Part shown: positions 33,945 to 45,094 of the stretch, piece by piece
Layout: every line of letters starts with the position of its first letter
How positions within the stretch are numbered: the first letter of the stretch is position 1
Assembly (NCBI GenBank): GCA_940337035.1
Contig: CALNHX010000286.1
Span: 248,001 to 312,000 of the forward strand
Reading direction: 5' to 3'
Source: Agriotes lineatus
Lineage: Eukaryota; Arthropoda; Insecta; Coleoptera; Elateridae
Length of the DNA: 64,000 bases
Program-made: the position numbers and the translations under genes
The notes under the pieces: generated by a model
Seen by the model: the letters and a program-made list of their open reading frames with translations, nothing else
The model's database searches: none
What the model was told of the DNA's origin: nothing

Positions 33945-34735
33945 TTGAAAGTATTGTGCTACATATAGACATTGACACTATGCCTAGGCTACTCTAAATT
34001 GTGGTCACATGTTTAATGCTACATCTACATATAGACATTTTTGTGTCTAGAGAAGGTCTGTAGACGAGATGTCCATGTTTGTACACCGACAAGAGCAGTA
34101 TTCCTAGACCAGATATTTGATCTAGCGATACCACTCTACGAACTAGAGTCAAGACCTGATCTAGGTGTACGGGGTTGTAACTATGTACTGTTGAAGGATT
34201 TAGTGTATTTTTTTTTATATTTATGGAATTATTTGTGCTTTATTTAATTGAATAATACAAAGAAAAGTTCAGTTCACCTAGTATTTTTTGAAAAAATAAC
34301 CTAGTCTGCTTACTAGACGAAAAGAAAAACTACAAAAAATGTACAAGGATTGAGTAAAAACACATCCTGCGGTAACAAAAATAGCAGAATATTTTGGTAT
34401 ACCCTATGCTGAAATCAATAGGAAACTGCATAATCCAAATAAAAAATGAGATGTGGAAAATTAAAAAACGGAAGTCTAGTGAGGGGCAGATCATGTTTCT
34501 TTGCATAAACTTGGAAGTGTTTTTTTATTGCGCTTATCTAATGCAACTATTAGTCATGCATGTATGAACAGTTTGTAGAGAAGTCTAGCAACTTTAATCT
34601 ACAGAATTACTCTAGACAGCTATTAACATAACTCTAAATCGGAAATTTTCTTAAACATGTGTACACAATTTAGAGTAGCCTAGACATTAGTGCCAACGTG
34701 TAAACGTAGTATAATGCTGTAAATTAAAGTTGTTA
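33945..34735. repeat. Inverted repeat pair, outer arms of the complex
   Basis: GCCTAGGCTACTCTAAATTG at about 33981 is matched in inverse orientation near 34665, with extended similarity over roughly 60 bp. A second inverted pair, AACAGTTTGTAGAGAAGTCT near 34568 and its complement near 34735, lies at its right edge. Confidence 0.55.
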
Positions 34736-35900
34736 GACTTCTCTCCAAACTGTTCCCACATACGTGACTGGTCGAGTCGTATTAGACATGCCCAATCAAA
34801 AAACTCCCAATTTGATGTAAAAAAATATTATCAGTTCTCTCCCAGATTTTTGTTTTTCAATTTTCCTCATTTCATTATTCATTTGGGTTCTGAGATTATA
34901 TAGTTTTCTATTAGTTTCAGCATATAATACTCTAAAATATTCTGTTATTTTGTTACCGCAGCATGTTTTTCACTCGATCTGAATCCCACAGTTTGGGGCT
35001 CTTCTATAACATTTTAATTAATTTAATTGTTTTTTTTTTCATCCAATAAGCAAACTGGGTCAAAAAGCACTAGTTCAACTAAACTAGTCTCTGTATTATT
35101 CAAGTAACATACATACATAATCTGTAACCCCTTATACCGTTTACACAGTGTCGGGGTGCCGGGCGCACTGAGCCGCTGAGAGTATGTGCATTTTTAAATT
35201 CGGAGGAAGTACTTGATGTAGTGGAGCCTGTCTAAGCTAGAACACTACACCCGCTCTCCGATGCTCACCTGTCCATGTACTGACCAAGAAGACTGTACTA
35301 AGGAGAAATAACTGGCGTGTCGAAGCGGACCGCTAAAAGTTGACGAATATGGCGGTTGTCATGTAGGTACTATTATCCATTCACAAAACTCGTGAACTGT
35401 CAATGTCAAATATTTGCTGAGTGTAACTGGCCGCATTTGGATCTTGTTTTAACAATGAGTAACACACTGGAAATACATTCCATTTGATTAACAAACGTAA
35501 ACTGACTTTTAACTGCAATTACAGGTTAATTTAGCTCGCTTTCAACTCTCGAACGGCAGCGAAAACGAACGAAAATGACCGAAGATAGTACACAATGTCG
35601 ACAGCGCCACGACGACTTCCTCGGCATTGGGGCCGCTTTTATGCACAGCCATCATAGCAAGTTACGTCTCCATAGTACAGTAACTAAAACACAAATAATT
35701 ACATAAATATAATACAAAACGCACTAAAACTCCCGAGCACTTAGATCAAGTCTCGAGACGAATTGCTTTCAATGTTTATACAGTGGCGTCGCTAGATCAA
35801 ATGTCTGGTCTAGCTATACTGCTCTTCCCGTTCTGCACGGACAACAACGTCTGATCTATAGATATCTAGACACAAAAATGTCTACATGTATACGTAGCAT
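34018..35900. mobile_element. Large imperfect palindromic element with TCTAGAC-rich arms
   Basis: Left end ATGCTACATCTACATATAGA with GACATTTTTGTGTCTAG is mirrored at the right end (about 35870-35900). Similarity continues inward: GAGCAGTAT.CTAGACCAGA.ATTTGATCTAGCG in both arms, and further in the ATTCTGTTATTTTGTTACCG block (34938) with its complement near 34370. It is interrupted by unrelated sequence at about 35110-35740, including a 5S-like repeat. No coding capacity and no clear target duplication. Confidence 0.55.
35226..35310 (-). repeat. 5S-rRNA-like dispersed repeat, copy 1
   Basis: The minus strand reads TTGGTCAGTACATGGACAGG, then TGAGCATCGGAGAGCGGGTG and TAGTGTTCTAGC. The order GGTYAGTACNTGGATGGGTGACC...CGGGTG...GTAGGC of the 3' half of 5S rRNA is recognisable. 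Probably a 5S-derived SINE fragment, not a functional gene. Confidence 0.4.
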
Positions 35901-35937
35901 AAGATGCAGTTAGTGATAAGCTTTGGAATACTTACAT

Positions 35938-36160
35938 AGTGATTAAAAATGAACTACATCTAGTAGCCTTTGAAATTTACATGAAAATTTTTTATGTGCC
36001 GCTATATTCTTTATTGTTATCGAACTAGGTACAGCTGTCAATACTTAAAAGTGACAGCTTTGGCTGGTTCGAGAACAATAAAGAATAGACCGGCACAAAT
36101 ATTTACATACAAAAATATTTCAAAGCCAACTAACTAGATGTAGTTGATTTCAATCACTCT
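35938..36160. repeat. 220-bp hairpin (inverted repeat)
   Basis: GTGATTAAAAATGAACTACA at 35939 pairs with the complement at about 36140-36160; the ATTCTTTATTGTT block (36005) pairs with AACAATAAAGAAT (36074). The centre is near 36045. Likely a MITE. Confidence 0.65.
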
Positions 36161-36447
36161 AGAAGACATCCAGATACAGTAATCTTTTCAGAGCGAGGAA
36201 CTAAAAAACATCTAGATACTACAGATATAGAACCTATTATTATTAATTTAAGTGCAGATAATGATTAAGATGATTTTTTATTAGTTTTTTAGGAGATTTC
36301 TAAGTCAAAGATTTCAAATTTTCTTAATTAAGCATGATTTTTGTTAAGAAATAAAAATCAATTTGTTATAAACCTACTTTAATATTTAAAATAATTTTCA
36401 CTTATAATACCATGAGTAGTCAAAGTTATGTCGAATATTTTTGCTGT

Positions 36448-36543
36448 GGTATCATGAATGTCCATTACGCTTAGGTTCGATTAGGACAAGTGCGCTAGCA
36501 CGAGTCCTAATCCTAAGCGCAATGGACATTAGTAGTGATACCA
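36448..36543. repeat. 95-bp perfect-centred hairpin
   Basis: Arms run outward from GCTAGC (about 36493-36498): left arm ATGTCCATTACGCTTAGG, right arm CCTAAGCGCAATGGACAT, ending with GGTATCA/TGATACC. Confidence 0.65.
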
Positions 36544-36545
36544 CT

Positions 36546-36665
36546 GCCTGTCTAAGGCTAGAACACTACGCCCGCTCTCCAGATGTTCACCCATGCAAGT
36601 ATTGACCAAAAAGACTGTAGCTTAACTTTTACAAGTGCCGTGAGATATGCAAGATCACTCAGCCG
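36546..36665 (-). repeat. 5S-rRNA-like dispersed repeat, copy 2 (longer)
   Basis: Minus strand: TTGGTCAATACTTGCATGGG followed by TGAACATCTGGAGAGCGGGC and GTAGTGTTCTAGCC; upstream TCACGGCACTTGTAAAAGTTAAGC resembles the ATCACCGAAATTAAGC part of insect 5S rRNA. It ends with the same TAGACAGGC as copy 1. Confidence 0.4.
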
Positions 36666-38651
36666 TACTGCCAGCCTATGTCCGTAAAATAATTGCAACA
36701 ATATTTGTTCCAATAGATAATCTTTGAAACTTCTTTGTGGCGTGAATCTATAATTTGTTCCAATACCCCAGACTCGTCTCAGTCATTGCCTCATCTGTGA
36801 ACATTTCACTCGTACCGTGAAAATTAATTTTCCGAACTTATAACGTTAATAACTATTTCCAAAAGAACAAAATTTTTATGATTTTTATGAAATCATATTA
36901 CCAAAATGGAAATCGTGATAAAGATGCTGATCCTGTTAAGTTTAAATAAATTCTGTGAAAGATTTCCCTACTTCGTTATAATTGAGCATGATTTTTTCGG
37001 CAACTTCAACAGACTGTACATAAATTTGAACAAAGGGGTGTTTTAAGTAATAACAGTAGATTTGGAAGAAGGCGCATTAGAAATGTTAACATTATTGAGC
37101 AAGTTAGGCAACGGTAGGTACTTTTATTATAATTTTGATAGATGTCAATGACAAAAATAGTTGAAGTATTTATAGTCGCGAAAGTACACCAAGTCACAAG
37201 ACAAAATAATTGAATTTTTTTTGCATTGTGATCACGAAAGTCGTCTTATTTAAACGAAGAATCGTGAAGAAAGTTTAATTTTTTTTAACTATTTTATTGA
37301 AATGTCAATTTGACAGTTGTACATTCCGAAGTCCTTTTTGACTAAATTTCGAGTTAGGTACAAGAGATCACTATGCAAAAAAAAAACTACGTGGACAACA
37401 CGTTTTGAAAGTCCCTTTTTTCCATTCATTTGCTTCGCCCTTGTTAATCAAACTGCAAATTCACGAAAAAAGTATTACTTTGAAAACTAGTTGTACAAAT
37501 AGCTATAGTTGCATTTTGCATGCGTATTCTATTGTATACAGTTTTCTGATGTAGTTATGTAATCATGACAATAAATATAAAATGTCATAATTTCAATGTT
37601 TGTTGGAGTGAAATGCTATTTAGAGCCCCTCCCTAAATGTCGATTTAGAGCTACTTGGGTGTAATACGTGTATATTATAATTAATTTATTATGCGTACTC
37701 ATAGTGATGTAAAAAAACGCGTTTTTTTTAAATCGAATAAAAAACCTTTCAAAAAACCCACAAAAAACGGTTATTTTTGTTTTTTATTCATTTTTGTCAC
37801 TGGCGGCACGTTTTGGTAGGTATGGTTGGCAGCAGGTAAGCAAACGACAAAATTTAAACTTTTTTGATTTTACATGCCCTTTAAAGTTCAAGAAAACTAC
37901 AGCACAGACTAGACAAATGTTTAATAAACAAAAGTAACATTTTATACCTACTGCCTACTCGTATTACGTATTACTCACAGAACAGCAAAGCGTATGCATG
38001 CGTCTATGCGAGCACCCCTGCCCCACCTCCACTGTTGTAAGTTGTTTTAAGCTGGACCTAGCTCTGAAACTGTCGAGCTGATCGACGAATCAAGTTATGT
38101 TAAATATTAGCGATTCATCAGAGTCATAAGACAGTGACATGGGCGACGTAAACTGCATGGATACTGACTCCGAATCAGTTGAGGAGTCAGCCATGTCTGT
38201 TAGCGAGTAATTTCTGCATTATTATAACTTCTACATCCACTTTGGCTATGAAATGTAATACATTAGTTTTCTTTAGAAATATTTGTTTTTTTGTTATTAT
38301 AAATTGTATAATGCACTTTACCTATGAAATGTATTATTTTTATTTAGAAATATCTGTTTTTCCAAAGAATATTACTTGTTGTTATTCACTACACTTTAAT
38401 TCTGAAAAAAAACACGAAAATCTCAGTGAGACGCCATTTAACGACATCGTTCAAATATCAACCCTCTTTCGATCTAAGCCGCTTATCAAATAAAATTTTA
38501 CGCAAAATTTCTAGGATAAATGCATCTTTTCAGGTCAAAAATATGCTTTTCTAAAACTTGAGTTGAATAGGGGAAGGTGACCTGTGACGGCCCTGCGCTT
38601 GTGATGGCCCTATGGCTATATTTAGTAGACGGAATAGTGGGGAGCCAACTT
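36666..38651. other. Long stretch without a supported gene
   Basis: AT-rich. An A/T block at 37705-37790 (GTGATGTAAAAAAACGCG) resembles the edge of a hAT-type element. A short acidic frame at 38138-38209 (MGDVNCMDTDSESVEESAMS) is suggestive but unsupported. Confidence 0.35.
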
Positions 38652-40482
38652 CCAAGGCTTGTATATAGTAGGTTGCCTCGTAACTCTACACCAATGGCAG
38701 AACAGCGCGCGAATACGTCACCAGTATGCAGCTTTGAATATCGTGCATGCTAGACAGGAACGTTTACATCGCATTTACAAGCTTATTTTCTAATATTTCT
38801 TAATGCTTTTTAACCAGTGAAAAGCTTATTCTTTCTAAATTCAGATTCCAAGAAATTAATCTCAAAATTATTGTTCGAAAATCGAAAATCAATTGTTTAA
38901 ACAAAGCGTACCGGAAAAGCGCGGTATACATTTCAGCATCGAGGTACTTTAATTATTTTTGCACATAATTGTACACTTCCAGCGTGTGAAATGTGTGAAA
39001 ACGAATAAAGAAATTATTGGGGAAAATATTGCATATATTACTTTATTATTATAAAAAATACGATTTATTTTTCTAGCGCTTTGCTGCGTGTCGCGCCTTG
39101 GGCTCCGTGACCCACTCAAGCGGTAAGATGTAAGAACATATACCACAGCAACTAATGCTATAATGGTGGTTTATAACGTTCGTTTAAGCAAAAAACAATG
39201 AAATGGTCGCAAACCGATATAAAAAACAAACAAAATAATGTGTAAATGCCCTAATTTAATAGCCTTTTAATTCATGCTTATTGCAGAATATCTGAATTAC
39301 GACTGGTGCACAATATGTCAATGTTACTGAGTGCATTCTCAGCAAAATTTCATAACTTTTCAAACACGCTGAACTTCCTAAATTTAATGATGAATTATAG
39401 ATATCTACATACTTTCCAAGTAAAACGTTTGAAATAAAAATTATTTAAAATAAATAACAGTTACCCATTCTAAACTATCAAGTAGGTATTTCTGATTAGT
39501 AACAGCCAGCTCTAGAAGACTGTAAATTTAAGCTGTGTCCTTAAACGATAAATACAAAAAACAAAACTAAATAAAAAGTCTAGAAACAAAAGACTATTTA
39601 TGATACTTACCTACTGAAGAAAGATAAAATACACAATCCAAAGATTGATATCAAGTAAAACACAAATGAAAAAACTACGATTTTTGAATGCAAATGTTGT
39701 TTATTAATGTATATTGTGTGTAAATTAGACAAAAAAACTGAAAGCAATCATGATATACTTACTAGAATACAAAATTAACAAACTTTCATAATATAACTTT
39801 TTTAATTTTTTTTGCAGATTTTTGCCGTAGATCTGAATCTCCTCCACGTGTCTTACCTAAAACGATTTGTTTTTTCTTGAGGTGTTCAGATATTTGATTC
39901 TAATCAATATTGTTAGTTTATATACTTACTCCTTAACAATTTCCCCATCAACATTTACTTTTCTGTACAAATAGTTTGTGGTTTTTAAAACGATTTGTGT
40001 ATCGGGTTTGAAAGTTCTTTGGTGGAATTTTTGAAAATATGCTTCCATTCTGATCACCTCTTGAAACCAATTATTAGATGGTTTAATTAATCCTCCAAAT
40101 GACAGACTTTGCACCCAAGAAGGCATGCTATATGAGTGCAAAGTCATTAGTTCAGAATTTTTAGTATACGTTCCAAGATCTGGGTGTTTTATTAAAAACT
40201 TTTTCGCTAAAAATCCCGAAAAATATTTTAGCCCATCTTTTTCTGATATTCCCTTAACTACACCCACTATAAAATATAACTACACTAATGTAAATTCAGT
40301 TTCTAGGTCCAGAAATAACACAAAATGCAACTAATAATAAAGAAACAAGCTATCAACACATACGTTAGCATATAAGCTTGGTAACCGCACAAGCAGTCTG
40401 CATACTGGATGACGCGCCACCTTCCCCTGCCCGCGTACTTCACTTCACAGTTACGAGGCAACCTACAATATACAAACCTTGG
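38652..40482. mobile_element. P-like internally deleted element with 7-bp target duplication
   Basis: Ends CCAAGGCTTGTATATAGTAG and CTACAATATACAAACCTTGG are inverted, with GGTTGCCTCGTAACT continuing the match. Flanks are CCAACTT at 38645-38651 and 40483-40489, a perfect 7-bp duplication. It still holds a fragment of P transposase on the minus strand (39926-40267). Confidence 0.75.
39926..40267 (-). pseudogene. P-element transposase, C-terminal fragment
   Basis: Contains GLKYFSGFLAKKFLIKHPDL, GTYT, then MPSWVQSLSFGGLIKPSNNW and EAYFQKFH, matching the region near the end of P transposases (GYLAKK.....LG..T...SW...LS.GGL..PS). The catalytic core is missing. The preceding TATAG could be an intron acceptor. 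It ends at a stop after VNVDGEIVKE. Confidence 0.65.
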
Positions 40483-40489
40483 CCAACTT

Positions 40490-41110
40490 CGTCATTAATA
40501 TGTGTGGTGTAGAGCATTTAAGGATTAGTACTTATGCATGCACATTGATGCAACGCGTGGGCAATGAGGCTTCTGTAAGGTGCCGCACACCTTGAGAGTA
40601 AAATGCCGCGAAATTAAACGAATTTAGGTTAATTTATAGATGCATCGCATTTAGAAAATACATAAATGTGTCGAAATCGTCTATAATTTATACGGAATTT
40701 TAAAAAACCGTTCCTAAGACATTCCAAAAAAGCTGTAACCTCTAAATAAATGCACATTTCTAAAAAAAAGTAACAATACGGAATTTTTTTATTGTGCTTG
40801 TGATTGCTTCTCATGCAGGAAACTTACAAAATTACTTACATAGGTACGTCTAAGATGCCCTAGATAGGTAAACTTCAGCAAAAACACTATTTTAAATTAA
40901 ATTCAGAGCACAAGAACGGAAAACAATGGCCACATTTGGAGCAGATCTGGGTTGCTCGTACAAGAACGGCCGTTATCTTCCCCCACTTTTTAAGCGTTTT
41001 AACGGCCTCCTAATTTGAAGATGATTGGTTCATTCAAATTGACTACGGAATTCAAACAAAAACGGAAGCTGTTGTTTATTAATACTAATTAATTGTATTT
41101 AGATACATAA
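40490..41110. other. No gene seen
   Basis: AT-rich sequence between two transposable elements. Confidence 0.4.
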
Positions 41111-41770
41111 AAATCTGGTCTGATACACGCACACAACTTCCTTTTACAGTGATCTTATAATTAGCCAAAAATTTGATTTTAAATTTTTAAGCATTTGTCA
41201 AAAATTACAAATTTTACAAAAACGGTACAAAATAGAGTGTTAGTTTAACAGACAAATTTTCTCTAGAATTTTAAGCTGAATTCAAAAATGTAATAATATA
41301 CCGGGTGTTCTATTTAAAATAAGAGTTAATTAAAAAAATAGAAAAAAAAACAAAAGAAACCCATTTTAGAAGTATTCAACTGAAAAATCATTTATCTCAC
41401 ATCAATACACATAAAAAATGTAATTAAAATGTAAAGTTTAAAAAAAAATCGTTAGAGCCGTTTTTGAAAAAATCGAAAAAAACTGAAAAATCACAAGAGT
41501 AAGCACCTACTTCCGGTAATGCGATTTTTTTCAAAAGCTTGCTGTCGCATCTATGTAGTACACAAAACTTATATATGAAGTTTCAACGCCATACCTCTTT
41601 CCGTTTTTGTGATATTCTCATCACAGACAGACACACACACAGACAGACAGACCAATGAAAAAAAATATGTTTTTTGGGATCAGGGGACTCTAAAACGTGA
41701 AGATCTGTTGAAAACTCAATTTCGAATTTTTGGGGTGAATCCAATACTTTCTTGTAAAAGGAAGTAAAAA
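41111..41770 (+). mobile_element. Helentron/HINE-like non-autonomous repeat, copy 2
   Basis: Starts AATCTGGTCTGATACACGCA, with ACTTCCTTTTACAGTGATC close behind; ends with GTAAAAGGAAGTAAAAA. Internal (CAGA)n/(CA)n microsatellite at about 41625-41655. Orientation as copies 3 and 4. Confidence 0.65.
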
Positions 41771-42565
41771 TTGCTGTAAACAATTAAACTGACAAAATAC
41801 CCAGGAAACAAATCTAACGTTTACGATTTACAGCAAGCGCAACTCAACCCTTTCTACGCTCTGAGTCTGTATGCTTCATATTTGCATTGGTGTTTGCCCC
41901 TTGCCTCCCTTTGTAGCAGGAAGAAAAAGTTAACTCGCTGCTATCATAAGACGCATGTGCTGCATGCTTGTACCTTGACTAGACTGTAGGGTAAGACGAG
42001 GGATTTTGGGAATATATTTTTAAAAAATTATCAGCAACATACCTATTAGCCAAAGTGCATGGAATCAGTTCAAATAGCTGGCGAGCAGCTTCCACTGAAT
42101 GGGTGCACATTTACAAAACTCCCATTTCACGTGAATCATGCTCAGCAAAACTTTAGTGCTATACTTGGGCCGCTGAACAGATAGAGTGGAGCAGGCAACC
42201 CAAATAACATATTACAAAGGTCACTTGATAATATTTTAATTATACCTAATTACTAAAAGGATCGGAGATGTCGACCCTTATAATTAGAACTAATTTCAGT
42301 AATTGTCATTAAATAACGTTTTGAGGTTATGATGCAAATAGAAATGTCGACCAACTTAAAAGTCAAGCCTGACATTTGTGCACTTGTAATTGAATATGTT
42401 TAGGCTTGTGGCCCGGCTCTCCCTAAATCTCATTATTGGCTTGGCGTCGAAACCAAAACAAGTTGCCCGTGATTTGGTTGAAGTTTGTAGCGTTTTTTCT
42501 TTGGAGTTCCTTTATTCAACCATTTACAAGGACTAAATTTTGCATCTCTACTGCTGTTTTCACAG
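41771..42565. other. No gene seen
   Basis: AT-rich with no recognised motif. Confidence 0.4.
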
Positions 42566-43125
42566 TTACATGTAAGTATAAAATATTGACTTGTAAAGTA
42601 GTCTCTTAAGGAAATTTTAATTATTCATAGAGCTGCCTGCATTATGGGTAACCGTAAGAAACTAATTCGTAGTCAAGGACGTGAAAGAATCTATAGCGAT
42701 TATTGCAATTTTTCTCAGTTGTTTTGCAAGAATGAGTAACTAAAGCAACTGATGTTGGCCAAGATACACTTAAGCGAAATGTTAAAGGAGCCTTACAAAG
42801 TGGTGGAAGAAAATTTACTTCTCCAAGAAAACAAATTACTAAACTTAGCCCCAGGTCATCTGTCGATCAATATAAAGAAGAAGTAATCCCAAATGTGATC
42901 TATAACTTTGCCATAAAAAGAGACCTACAATGAAAGCTGTATTCGAAGTTGAACAAAATGAAGGGGGTGTGTTAATTTCACTGAGAAATTACATTCCCTT
43001 AGGCGATTGGTACATAAAATGAGTTTTCAATAGGGAAAATGTCAAGACAATAGGCACGTTCTAATAGAGAAGAGAGAAATTCCGGAAAAACCTGTTGATT
43101 TTTTAAGAAAATATAAATGTACTCT
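42566..43125 (+). pseudogene. IS630/Tc1-like transposase, N-terminal half, decayed
   Basis: MGNRKKLIRSQGRERIY begins at 42642, followed by the DNA-binding region and the VDQYKEEVIPNVIYNF block; many stops follow. The 5' leader and first 15 codons are repeated in inverse orientation at 45094-44990, where the C-terminal half of the same type of transposase is encoded. Confidence 0.6.
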
Positions 43126-43299
43126 TATCTGATTTACCTTATAAAGGTTTTGGTTCTCAAAATTTTGGTCTAGACATGAATGCAATTTTTTCTATGTGCC
43201 ATTAATTTTAGTTAAGCTATTACTGAGGTCATTATACACCTATTTAATTTAATGACCATACATATGAATTACCCTTTATATGGTGTTATTTGTATTTTA

Positions 43300-43520
43300 T
43301 CAGTTCTAACTTTTTTTATGACTTCATTGGAGACCATGTTAGATGAATTAGAAGGAGTAAATCAAAAGCTTTTTATAAAGACTGCATTAAAGGAACTGCG
43401 AAGTTTCCAAAGGGGATTATGATTTGGGGCTGCATGTCAGCTAACGGACTGTTAATTTATTTATTATGTACACATTGAGACGTAGTTAAATTACGATCAA
43501 GGTTTTATTGCTCAAAATAA
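43300..43520 (+). pseudogene. Tc1-like transposase fragment
   Basis: Translation shows KGTAKFPKGIMIWGCMSANG, a typical Tc1 catalytic-domain stretch, with LLIYYVHIET after it. No open frame remains. Confidence 0.5.
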
Positions 43521-44194
43521 TGTTTAAATAATAATTTACCCATTATAGAGGGTACTATTGAAATACTTGATCAAATTATATCACAATTATTGTTTTAAAG
43601 CATAAAACAACTAAAAATTATATTCCCCTTCAAAAGTTATAATATTAAAAGAAAGAAATAAATAAATAAAAATATTAATTATATTTTTATAGAAGCTTTA
43701 TGTGTTGAGGCTGGTAGCAGTCAAAGCACATAAAGCCATTTTTATTGCGAATAACATATAAAATTTTATTTTCAAACGAATACTTAGGCCTATACTGCAA
43801 TAAAAGTAACAAAATTAAAAAACAATAATTTAGTAGAAATGTAAAAACTCAAGATTGAGGTAGAATTGTGATACGTTGGAAATAATTCATAACGATGGAT
43901 GGAAATCACAAGTAATAATTAAATTATATTGCTGAAATGTTCGATTTTGTTATTTTATATGAGTAGTCAGATAAAGTAGCAACAGTGGCAACTTTATGTG
44001 CTTAATCAGTTAAAGTACTACCTTTACCTTTGGTTATAATTATAATTAACGCCTTCACTTTGCGAATCAAGTCATATAAGTTTTCACTTTTATGGTGTTT
44101 GAAAATGAACATATTTTATTTAGATTTACAAATTATAAAAATTTAAATAGCAAAGCAAAGAAAAATACATAAAATACAATACAAAAAAAAACAG

Positions 44195-45094
44195 TCAATT
44201 AATCAAATAAATGGTAAAATTATACAATATAGATTCCTCTAATGGTCGACAACATAAGTTGTCTTCAACGAAATCATCTTCTTGTTCAGATGATAGATTA
44301 GAACCGGATTCACCGCTGTCGTCTACTGTAATAATTATTTCTTCTCTGTTATCCATAATGTATTCCCACTTCTGTTTGTCGACACTGCACATATATTCTT
44401 CCATTCTTGCACACTCACACTTCCAAAATTATTTTCTGCAGAAGCGTTAACATCGTCTCATTTGAATGTTGTATTATTTGTAGCAACTTAGTTCTTTACT
44501 GGCACCCATATTTTCCCAACCTGGTTTAATTCTGGATGGTAAGGGGGTAATCGTAGGACTAGGTATGACCATGTTCCGCTAATAATTTCTCAATCATATA
44601 ACTTTTATGTGTAGGTTTATGTAATATTCTTGTACCATATAATTGTTTTTGTTTCATTCAACTTAATATAAATATTTCTTACTGATAACCACTTTTGCAT
44701 GTCTGCATTTTCCAAACAAATGTTGGATTCGGCTCAGTACAGACATTGTGATACGATGCATTATCGATGACCAAAACCGACATTTTTGAAGATTTGCCAA
44801 TAATTTTCCTTTCAGGCAATCCACATAATTTTAATGGTTCATTTCATCGTGGCAATCATCTGTCTCTGAAGTCCTGATTTAAACATCAGGAATGAATTTG
44901 GTACGAAACCTTTTCTATCTCCGGCATGAAGAATAATCAATCCTTGCCCTTTACTGACGGGAGATTTTCTTTCATGTCCTTGACTATGAATTAGTTTCTT
45001 ACGGTTACCCATAATGCAGGCAGATCTAGGAATAATTAAAATTTTCTTAGATACTACTTTACAAGTCAATATTTTATACTTTGGTACATGTAGA
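44195..45094 (-). pseudogene. IS630/Tc1-like transposase, internally deleted, C-terminal half
   Basis: MGNRKKLIHSQGHER (about 45012) is joined directly to SKGQGLIILHAGDRKGFVPN, so the region in between, including the first catalytic Asp, is deleted. After frameshifts the order continues with VLVIDNASYHNVCTE (second catalytic Asp), the helical YGTRILHKPTHKSYMIEKL block, LRLPPYHPELNQ (third acidic residue) and an acidic tail EEIIITVDDSGESGS (44195-44404). It is the mate of the inverted N-terminal copy at 42566. Confidence 0.7.

Noticed and set aside
35226..36665. Functional 5S rRNA genes
   Set aside because: Only part of the molecule is recognisable and both copies diverge strongly.
38179..38493. 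104-codon frame
   Set aside because: Composition is that of AT-rich non-coding sequence; no motif or splice context.
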